The notes below the pieces were generated by a model that saw only the letters and a program-made list of their open reading frames with translations, had not been told where the DNA came from and did no database searches. Made by a program: the position numbers and the translations under genes. 22,284 nt of DNA from Apostichopus parvimensis (taxonomy: Eukaryota; Echinodermata; Holothuroidea; Aspidochirotida; Stichopodidae): contig KN890311.1 in assembly GCA_000934455.1 (NCBI GenBank), forward strand, positions 15,310 through 37,593. The letters are read 5' to 3'. Positions 1 through 9,500 of this stretch are shown here, piece by piece; the first letter of the stretch is position 1, and the number at the start of each line of letters is the position of its first letter.

Positions 1-166
1 TTTATTGACAAATATGTAAGTATTTACTTGCACACGGGTCATTTTAGAGAAAATAACTGTAGCTTCGTACTTGTTGGTGAAATTTGGCTCTTCCTGTAGG
101 GTGTCATGCATTTCTTAGGGGTGTCCGAAATTCGCAGTGTTCCGAAATTAGCAATACTGACTATAC
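1..166 (+). repeat. Dispersed repeat, left copy (inverted relative to right-edge copy)
   Basis: Matches the reverse complement of 22079-22254 over almost its whole length, from the TTTATTGACAAATATG start to GCAATACTGACTATAC. There are scattered substitutions, and a gap of about 12 bases near 113 where the right copy has an extra GGTGAAATCGTG. It contains two imperfect copies of GTGTCCGAAATTCG. The left boundary is cut by the window edge. Candidate identities are a MITE or the terminal part of a larger DNA transposon; no coding potential. Confidence 0.85.
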
Positions 167-1082
167 TAATAGAGAACTGGTTCGGGGGGAGCACGCTCTT
201 CCAAATTATAGACAAAGTTGTGTGATCTCCACAACGAGTATCGGTTACGCGAAATGGAGGACACAGCAGATCCGGCTTTCTGAAGTAGCATTATTTGGCT
301 TTATTTGGAAGAAACAAGTAACACTAATAATGAGAATGAATTTGCATGCTCAAACCTCCAACATAGACTGAGAAACGGTTGCTGGGATAAGATCTGCTGT
401 TTTTTTTAGTTCCGTTTCTTTCATTTTGGACACATGATTAACGTTGACTCATGGTGCGTGCTGCGAAGTACTTGTATTAACAACAAAGGAATCCAAAACC
501 ACGCCATTTTGGAACTTTTCTGGTGATTTAAATGTAATACTTACTCTGCTGGGAGGTCTCCAGAAGGTGGAACTTCCACTGTCTCACTCATAGTAACTTC
601 TTTTAGAAGAAATATTTATTCTATTTAAGGTTTAGGTAGATGATCACTACTCTGAGACTAGGCTGAAGTCGAACCTACTAGAATCTGCCGCTGAACAGTA
701 ACAATGTAGTTGAAATCCTACAGCGCAGCGTAAACACGTGTGATTTTCTGCGTTTAGGACGGAATTGGGCGTGGTCAAATGAGTATTCATATCACAACCT
801 GTTGACTCCACCTACGAAAGACAACTGTCGCTAAAAATAAACATTGGAATTCTGCTAGGGAAAAGAAACCTGTATTTTATGAAAGGTTGTATGAGAAGCT
901 AACTAGACAGGTGTAAATGGTGGTCCTAAGCGGAGATCAAAGAGTTTTGGAGGTCAAGGAAGGGACAGTGAAGGGGTAATCGGATACAACATATGTAGGA
1001 ATTGCAGATGAATGAATATGTGGTGAGAGAATAACAGACAGTTGACAGGAATAGTTTGGGGAATCCCAAGAGTTACTAAAGC
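167..1082. other. No recognisable gene or element
   Basis: Mixed-composition sequence downstream of the LRP4 gene. No open frame with family likeness, no tRNA and no clear repeat was seen. Confidence 0.6.
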
Positions 1083-1243
1083 ATCGGCATATTTTCGGCC
1101 TTTTGGCTAAGATCATGTGTAGTATCTGTTCCCTTTCGAGGGGACTGGTGATGCACACCCGACGATGATCACACATGATGGGGACTGGGGCTGAGAGCGG
1201 ATCAGTCGTTTGGTTCTTTCCTGGGCGACTTATCCTTAAAAAA
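1083..1243 (+). repeat. U2 snRNA-headed chimera (pseudogene or SINE-like)
   Basis: 1095-1131 matches the 5' region of U2 snRNA at 36 of 37 positions against the human sequence from memory. It includes stem-loop I (CGGCCTTTTGGCT) and the branch-point recognition core GTAGTA; the single change is AAGTG to ATGTG. After TGTTC at 1131 the sequence departs completely from U2: there is no Sm site and no U2 stem-loops II-IV. The body that follows has CCCT-TTCG-AGGG (a UUCG-type hairpin, 1131-1142) enclosed by a 9-bp stem pairing 1112-1120 with 1171-1179. An A7 run at 1237-1243 could be a tail. It is not a functional U2 gene. The 3' boundary is a guess. Confidence 0.7.
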
Positions 1244-3423
1244 AGTATTTGACATTCACACACACCTGCCCTCGGGACTGATAGACCAGAGCACACCACA
1301 ACTTCTCACAACCTTGATGAATACTTATTATTGTGGCTCCTATTAAGCACCGTAATGATATTGAAAATTGAGAAACTGTCACAACGAGAGTCGCTTATAC
1401 GAGTAGAAATGGACCTGGGAGAAAAATGGGATAGGATGTAGAAGGGCATTGGAAGAAGCAGCAGATAGGGGGTGAGGACAACTAAATGAGGAGAAAATGG
1501 GTAGTGGACAAGGAGACAGTGGGAAAGGGACAATGGGGTATTGGAAAGTAAAACGGCAAATAGATTATTGGGAGGGGGGTGGGGGAGTCAAGAGAAAAAG
1601 AAAACACAAGAAGGAAAATACAAATCAGCTTGCCAGCATATATTTATATCACTGATGTTGAATATTCAGTTTTTATCACCACCTTGAATGTCTGCTGTGT
1701 ACAAATGTCATAGTTAGCATGATAAAAACAAAACACACTTTTGTGTGTCCTTTCCTCGTTGCCTTGAAAGCAATGGTATGAACAAAAAAGAACAAAAAAC
1801 AAGAACAAGAACAACAACATGAAATGGAAGAAAATTTAAAGCCACCTTTGACATAATGTGGAAGATAAACTAATCACTGAAGGAATTAGATCAGCCATGC
1901 AGATACCTAAAAAATCATTCTCTTTAGTAATTAACTAACAAAATTCACAAAGCTTTAACAATATTTAAATGAATAGTTTCAAGGTATAAAATTAGGCAAC
2001 TTAAATTTTTGGGAAAAGGGGGACAATTATTGGATGGCAGTAGTTCAAGGGATAAGGTGGTACTATGTGGCACTAGAAACAGCTAATACTTCGGAGGTTG
2101 TGGATCCCTCGGTCAGTCATGATAAGGTGGGTTTTTTTCTTTTATTCTGTAAGAGCTACTGACAGTTCCTTTTCTTCTCCATCTGGATTAATAGGATTAA
2201 TACTCAAACTTTTTAATAGTAAAACCAACTCTAACATTAACCAGACTATTTATGAACTTCCACACATATCTAAAGTGAAACGTACCGGTCGTTCTGTACT
2301 TCCCAGAGTCATAAGTGGCTGCCTAGTGTTGGAAAATATGACTCACCAAAAGGCAGAAAGAATGAAAAAGAAGGGGGTAAGGAGGGGGGGTGGGTATGGG
2401 TTAGGGGAGAGGAACAAAACTACATAACCTATCAAGTGAACTGTATCCTGAGGAACGTACCATAAATACAAACCAAAATAACAAACAACTGCAAGTACAA
2501 CTTTTTCTAATACTGTAAGGCCTCAAAAAATACTTCTTACTTCTTTCCATTTTGATAAAAAAAAAAAAGGAAAAGAAAATTAAAAACAGTATAAACCTCT
2601 GAAAAAATATTTTAAGGGCAATACCCGAGCCGACTAATTTCAGATAGACAAAATGCAAATATTTGCCTTGGATGATAGGAATATGCTCCTCTCTGAACAG
2701 ACTTTGACCTCACATCCTCCAAAACAGTCCATTTTGTGATCATGAGTAATTGGACAAATTTAGAGGTTTTATACTGACATTCTTCATCTCTTTTTTTTTT
2801 TTTTCTGAGTTCGTTTCACCAATTATTGAAGATGTCAAACTACTTGCTTAACAGACAGCTCAAGTCATAAGAGAGGATAAGACTTAAAACCATCACTTAT
2901 TAAACTTGTTTCAAATTCAATATCATCCAGTCCCCGAGAATAGCATAAATATAGATCCCAAAATTTGCAAAATGCAACATTGAAGTAACCTTTCTTTTAT
3001 CGTAAAGTCACTTTGTGAAGTTTGCAAAATGTTTTGAGAGTACCATTTGTGTAAGAAGTCTTTGTTATTCCTTTTAGTTAATCAGGTTTGTTCATATTTT
3101 CACTCTGCATATATTATTCATGTATAAGAAACAACATGGATGTTTAAGGGGGACTTCTAGAAGTGAAGCTACACAATGCTAAAACTTCAGAAAAATTCAA
3201 AATTCTTTGCATGGCAGTCACAGTCAGTTTGTCTAACGACTTTCCTTTAATTTTTGCTTTAATTTGCTTTGTTTTGCTTCACTTACTGGTCCCTCGAACA
3301 TCGACAGAGCTGCTATTTAAAACAATGACTGACAAAATTGGTTCCCTTTAATACACCTACCAAAAACATTTTGTTAGCCAATCAGCAACATAACTCATAT
3401 TTGATAAATGAAATAATACCCAG

Positions 3424-3449
3424 TCAGTTTTGATGGAAATCAAAACTGA
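3424..3449. repeat. Perfect 11-bp inverted repeat with 4-base loop
   Basis: TCAGTTTTGAT at 3424-3434 and ATCAAAACTGA at 3439-3449 pair perfectly around GGAA. The stem is short for a microRNA precursor, and no role is assigned. Confidence 0.7.
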
Positions 3450-4254
3450 TTTCAAATTGAACTAATTTTGATTTTCTTTTTTTACTATTTCTTTTTCACA
3501 TAATCATAAAATTGAGTTGTATAAATCCTTCTTTGACCTGATTATCACCTATGAACTAAAAACTAGAAGAGTAAACAAGAAGAGTTGCTATGACGACTTT
3601 AATATCTGGAAGTTTTTCCAATCAAGAAACACTACCATCTGCCTCTTTAAATATTGCCAGATAAAGCAAAAAAAACAAGTATGCAGATAAAAAGAAAAAA
3701 AAAAGAAAAAAAAACATTATGGTTGTCATCCTAGTGATATATTTATACTCCTTCCGTTTTGTATCTGCCTCTGTTAAGTTGTAAATGAAGAAACATCTCT
3801 GCCCTGAAATTTTGGGACTATTTCAGTAGCAGTTTACCCTAGACTACCTTTTTCGACTTTAATAAAAAAACTATTTACCCGCTATTTACATATCTGTACC
3901 TCTCGCAGTATCAAATAAATTAATGAACATGGAGAGAGTCCATGTGTACATGACCTATGACGAAACAGAGCACAAATATACAGAAAATTACCTTGTGAAT
4001 ATTCATACATAGACATCAATTATTTGCATATCAGTTTTTTTTCCTATATACATATATTGATAGCATTTGGCATTTAATTAACATACATATTACAAGTTCA
4101 GATTAATACAGCGCCTTAAAATATCTTAACCTTAAAAATTTGTACCAAAATTTTACAAATCATACTCAACTTCAACAAAAATCTGTTTTTAATAAATCTT
4201 GCACCTTTAATATTTCGGCACCTTCTTGCTCCAACACTACCTCCTCTGACTTCC

Positions 4255-4276
4255 CTCCCTCCCCCCCACCCCCACC
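4255..4276 (-). other. G-quadruplex-capable run on the minus strand
   Basis: The plus strand is C-rich; the minus strand reads four or more G-runs of three to seven bases separated by one base. It lies about 2 kb past the LRP4 stop codon. Confidence 0.6.
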
Positions 4277-5879
4277 TGTCATCCCCATTGATCCAATTTT
4301 ATATGATACAACTGTAAATATAAAAACAAATACAGATAAAATTGAAGTGATCAGCGCAACTTATCTGTTATCTCGAAATCAATTTCAACTATTGTTTATT
4401 ATCTCAAATTTAATATATATGTATTACCAAATTAAGTTAAGTCACAAGCCCTCAATATGTCTGATTGACTTTTGCTGTGAAGATTTTCCAAAGATTTCCA
4501 ATGTACTGTATAAGACCAGTAGCCTGTTCTTAAACTTTTTGTAACATGACAATAGTTTGATATAAAACAAATACCTCACACAAATTACTAGAGAGAATTA
4601 ATCCTAAGCATGAAAGATAAATTTCATATCTATCAATTGTTTTTTTGTTTTAATGTTCATTAGAATGATTAACTGATTAACAGATTTTATACATTTCAAG
4701 ACCCCCTCCTGGAACAAAAAAATTTAAAATAAATATTAGAATATATTTCCTCGTGGGAGTTCTGCAGATATCAATATACATATTATTTTTTCATTTTTCC
4801 AAAAATAGAACTGTGTCATATACAAGAGTCGTCTTATTTTAACTATATACAGAGATCGCTCACGCCGAATCGTCAAAAAAATAACGAAAAAAAGCGAGAA
4901 GAGAATTATGATGGGATTTTTTCTTAAAATCGTACAAAAAAAATGTTAGAACGAATTAACAAAGTATGAGTTGTCGATACATACAGCTGAGAAGTAAAAG
5001 TTAATACTGAGCTTATAAAACATTTCCATCTCCTCTTCTCACCACTCCTTAAAAGTAACGAACGGCAGACACCTCTCCTGTTTTTCTTCTTCTTCTTTTT
5101 ACAGAGGTTGACAATACTTCTGCAACAGTACTGAGTAAGCAAAAGTTTCATTTCGAGTCCAAAATAACGAGTCGGAAACTGCGTATTTCCCCGTAAAATA
5201 TTTGTCAAAAAGCGGAAATATTCTCTCACAAACGAACACGATGCAGATGAGGGATGGAATAATTTTCGGAAGACGGTTCGAAGTCCTCAGCGAGTTGTTG
5301 GTCACAAAACAAATCTATTTCAACTTTAATGATGTTTGTTGAGAACAAGTAGGAAAATATTGAATCAATATTAAAAAATTATTTATAAGGCTTTTCTTGG
5401 TAGTTTGACAATTAGTTCTGACCCAAAAAAAAGCCATAAATTTCTGAGGAAGATTTGAGCTAAAATCAATTTCTGAGGTACACACAGGGGTTAAAGTCAT
5501 GAGTGGCGACATTAGATTTAAAAATCAGCTGTGGAGTAAAACTTGTTTTGCGTCCACAATTGTCATAAATTTTGACATTCCGGCTTCAGACTATCCCCCA
5601 TCTTTTTGGAAATCTGTTTGACATGGAAGTGAAATATTGTCACAAGAGCACGAAAAACTCAAGAATCGAGGATGGAGATCCTAATCACAGTCAGAAATTA
5701 AAATATTTACTGTAACGGTGGACTTTATACAGAACTTGTCTCGGCCATACAGCTACCCACTGAAAGAAGCACATGACAATTGACATGTCTGCGTTAGGCT
5801 AGCAGCCTATCAGTGCTGTTTTGTTTCTTCTCCTCTTTGGCCAGCTGTCACATCAAAGCTCTCTCTCTCCTTGAGAAAA

Positions 5880-5885
5880 TTTATT
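5880..5885 (-). promoter_or_regulatory. Candidate polyadenylation signal AATAAA for LRP4
   Basis: First AATAAA on the minus strand after the stop codon, apart from one overlapping the stop itself (6306-6311). It would give a 3' UTR of roughly 430-460 nt. There is no strong GU-rich element after it, so a longer 3' UTR ending at a later signal (for example 4395-4400) is equally possible. Confidence 0.3.
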
Positions 5886-6310
5886 AAGGCACAATTGATA
5901 TTGAACCTCTCTGTCTGTGTCACTACATTTTCGTGTGTAATAACAGATGCCCAGCCAAAAGCTTACAGCCTACAGTCTAGAGTTTTCCCGATTTCTAACG
6001 CATTTGTTGCCGTTTCCTTGACAACGCCTTCCTATGATAATGATCACAATTTTCCCGTAGTGGTTACCAGGTTTCCATCATTACAATATGCCATTAGTAG
6101 CAAAGGTCATCAAAGGCGAAAGTGTACTGATCACTTCGTAAACCGTTCCGCAATCTATCGGCGATTACCGAGACGACACACGGTATGTCGACAGATTATC
6201 AATTTGTGGCACCATGGAACAATTTCCATTGTCGACCCGAAACAACCACGTTCGAAATCTCGAAACTTATTTTCAAGTTCGTCTCTTTTTCTCTCTGTTA
6301 CACTGTTTAT

Positions 6311-6523
6311 TCACACCCTGGTCGGTTTGAATTTTTCGTCTTCCCAGAATTCTAAGACCGCATCGTACTCGTGGTCACCGTTATTACACTTCTCGGTTGG
6401 GATGTACTTGGACATATATGGGTCCGGACCGCACGCCCCTCCGCCGTTACCGTCGGTCAGCATTCGAGCCAGCTCGGCGTTGCTGACTTTCCCCGTGCTG
6501 TTTGCCGCCAAGAAGGCATTGTC
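6311..6523 (-). CDS. LRP4: LRP4 exon w20: cytoplasmic C terminus and stop codon
   Basis: 70 residues and a TGA stop at 6311-6313: [60 protein letters not shown] and [10 protein letters not shown]. The acceptor is preceded by a run of T (CTTTTTGTTTTTGCAG). The last three residues, Thr-Arg-Val, form a class I PDZ ligand (S/T-x-V), as does the Ser-Gln-Val ending of vertebrate LRP4; this supports the stop as the true C terminus. YDAV is a possible YxxPhi motif. The body of the exon is not recognisably similar to the vertebrate tail. An open frame of 226 codons on the opposite strand across this exon is judged to be chance. An alternative downstream splice form cannot be excluded. Confidence 0.78.
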   Translation of the reverse strand, partial: DNAFLAANSTGKVSNAELARMLTDGNGGGACGPDPYMSKYIPTEKCNNGDHEYDAVLEFWEDEKFKPTRV

Positions 6524-9500
6524 CTGCAAAAACAAAAAGAATTGTAAATAGGAAAGGTTTGGAATACCTTTGTCTTCCCAAAATGCAACACTGCTTATTT
6601 CTTCTGATTTCCCTCCTCGTAATCATATTTTGCAAAGAACTGTTACCTGTCCTTCCTATGCCCTCTGCCTCATGACCTACCCTATTAGATCTCTTTCACC
6701 CTACCTCCAACAAAACAAAATCATGGACAAAGACTCTTCTTTCCACGGTAGGTTCAAAATCCCCCCCCCCCCCCTCCTCCCCTCAAAAACCCTTTCTAAA
6801 CTTCCCTCACCCTGTTGCAAAAGATATTGTTGCACCGCGGTACTGCATGGCAAAATTTTAACAGCTGTCCGAGAAGACCAAATTTTTGTCAAGGCGACCA
6901 AAATCGACTCTGGAGGTTGTCCTATGGACGACTAGTTAATTGTTTCATAAAATTCAGTTGTTAACTTAATACCGATGAAACAGTGGTATCACCGTCTATT
7001 ACTTTGAAGATACCCAAGTAAAATATAATATAATATATCATATAATACATAGTATATAGTATATAATATACAATATATAATGTATAATACATAATATAGT
7101 GGTTCGCCTATGATCCACCAAGGATGTTTCACTGGCCCAAAACTGGTGTTGTATTCACCAAACCTACACATCTCTCCTACAGTGTACATATTGCTGTTCT
7201 ATTCACCAAACCTACACATCTCTCCTACAGTGTACATATTGCTGTTCTATTCACCAAACCTACACCTACACTCTGTACATATTGGTCATTCTTTGTTATT
7301 TTGCCACATTTCTCATTCGGAAAATAACAAATTTGCCGATCGGGCGACTAAAAAGAAGGCTCTGGAAGTCCGAGGGATGACCAGATAAAATTCTGAATAA
7401 TCTGCCCTGTATGTTATCTCTATCTTACCTGTTTCGGGCAGTAGGTAATACTTCGGTAGTCTGGATGGGTGTTGGGGGCAATCTCGTTGCTGATTGCGTT
7501 AAATCTCACATCGGCGAAATAACTGGCACTTGACTGTGAATACCCGCAACCTCTCGGCCTCCTGGGAGCAGACAAGAAAAGTCAGTTTTGAAGAGTGTGC
7601 AAACAACTTTTTTTTCTTTTTTTTTTTATTCATGTAAAGTCTAAACAAGACTCTTTGTGGAGTTACCTGTCTTTGGAATTATCAAATTTGCAAAGTCTTT
7701 TCATATTCTTTCATATGAGTATGATTGTTGCGATAAAACAACAACATAAAAAAAAGAAAGGTTATATTTCTCACTACCTGATGAGAGTAAGGGTACCCAG
7801 GGAAATATAAGATCAAAAAATAAATGTGTTCTCATTTTTAGAAATTTTTTAAATATAAATATAAAAGTACCATGATATGCACAAAGACTTGAAAAGACAA
7901 TTAATGACATATTTGTCCCTGGTGCCTAAATTTGGTTCCCCCTGACACCACTGACAACCCTCTATTGATTTATGAGGGATCAACTGCATCTTTTTTTTCT
8001 CTAGTTGCCATGACGACACAAATTACCATAACAGACCATGAGTCACATATAATCATTTACCATAGAAATATTGTCACCATCTTTCAATAATTCAATAATA
8101 TTTTTCGAAACATTATCTTAAAAGAGAAAGTGTTTTGAAGTTACTTAAATTCAATAAACTCAAATTATAAACAAGCTTAATTGAAATACCAATAATATTT
8201 CTTTCTTTCTAGAAATGCTCAATTCAGGTTTAATTGCCTAAGTCAGTTCTGGACAAGACTTGGAAGACAGACAGACATATGCAATTGTATCCCTATTTAT
8301 TTATTTAATTTTTTTTTGCTTTTTTTTATTTTATTTATTTTTATTTTTATGTTTTTATATGTTTTATTTGTTTATTTTTATTTATTTATTTATTAATATT
8401 TTTGATTTTGTTGTACTTGATGACCGAGTATGTTGACTTACCTCTGGCGTCTCCAGATGAAGACAATCAGTACCAGCAAAAAGATGGTGAAGATACTCAG
8501 AAGGCACGCAACCAGTAGAGCCAGGATACCTGCATTAGGGTGCAAGGAACCGCCCTGGTTCATGCGCCCATCCCTGGTGCAGAGACCCTCCGACTCAGAT
8601 TCTGGACTACAGCTATAAATATCAAAGACAAAACAATGAAAAAAAGGGTAAGGAAATGTCGCGAGGGTCTGACATTTATAAAAATCAAACCATTTTGTCT
8701 GAATGTAGGCTACAGAGATTAATAATGGTCAGCAGCTACATTGGAGCATGGAGTTAGAACTTCCAGAACTTTTAACTCCATGATTGGAGCCTAATTTTCA
8801 AAAATTTCATTTACTATTTTCCTGAGAGCACTTTTCCTATCTATTTATAGGCATTTGAATTATCTTTTATCATTTTCATTTATCTGGATTAGAAAAAAGC
8901 TGCAGATGAGTTTTATAAATGGATTTACCAATAGATAAAAGTCAACTTAATATATGATGTCTAATCTTTCAAAAAAGCAAAGAAGTGTGTTTATCAACTG
9001 GAACATGATTCCAAACAGTGGACTCAGGAATAGATGAAGATATGAATAGATAGACTGGTGGACGGAGAGACAGACAGACAGGTGGCTGAATCAATCATTT
9101 CTGACATGACTATTAATTGGTTATGGTGGTATTCGTCTCACCTGACTTTACTGGTGGCGCCGTTTATCACCGGTATCTGATTGTTGATACCGGTGTTGCC
9201 GGGAGGTACGTTGTTCGGGATCAGGTTGGGATGTTGATTTGGTGCGTGTCTATCTGTTGTCTGAGTCGTAGCTGTACTCGTCTCCAGTAGAGGCGGGTGG
9301 CTGGTCGTTGGTGGTGTCAGGTCGGGAGCTCCGGGTACTGCAAAATAAATTGAAAAGTTAAATATCCCCGATCCTGAGTATTTCCCCCAAGAAATATATT
9401 CGAAAAATATCAGATCGACAGTCATACGTCTTTAAAAATTCAAGAGGTGTTTTTTTACAGCCGTCCTTAAAGAACATTCCTTCACTGAGACATAAGTTTT

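Larger units (their letters stand above)
1244..5850. other. Gene-poor AT-rich region downstream of LRP4
   Basis: About 4.6 kb with no open frame that I can relate to a protein and no exon-like conserved segment. It holds a poly-G tract near 1570-1588, A- and T-runs (2558-2569, 2791-2804, 3696-3714), a perfect 11-bp hairpin (3424-3449) and a C-rich run (4255-4276). Part of the 5' side of the minus strand here may be LRP4 3' UTR if the proximal poly(A) signal is not used. Confidence 0.6.

Noticed and set aside
1083..1131. A working U2 snRNA gene
   Set aside because: The match stops at 1131; the Sm site and stem-loops II-IV are missing.
937..1299. Minus-strand open frame of 120 codons over the U2-like segment
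   Set aside because: It overlaps the snRNA-derived sequence and has no protein-family pattern.
4140..4544. Plus-strand open frame of 134 codons with a Pro-rich stretch
   Set aside because: The Pro run comes from a poly-C tract and the rest is AT-rich sequence; no family likeness.
5871..6551. Plus-strand open frame of 226 codons
   Set aside because: It lies antisense to the last LRP4 exon and its 3' UTR, has no domain or membrane pattern I recognise, and its composition changes along its length. The minus-strand reading has splice-site, frame and motif support.
7154..7290. Could the repeat be a CRISPR array?
   Set aside because: Units abut with no spacers, and this is an intron of an animal gene.
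7110..7388. Two overlapping plus-strand frames with a repeated [19 protein letters not shown] segment
   Set aside because: The repeat is the 48-bp minisatellite, whose unit length is a multiple of three and so stays open. No start context or homology supports a protein.
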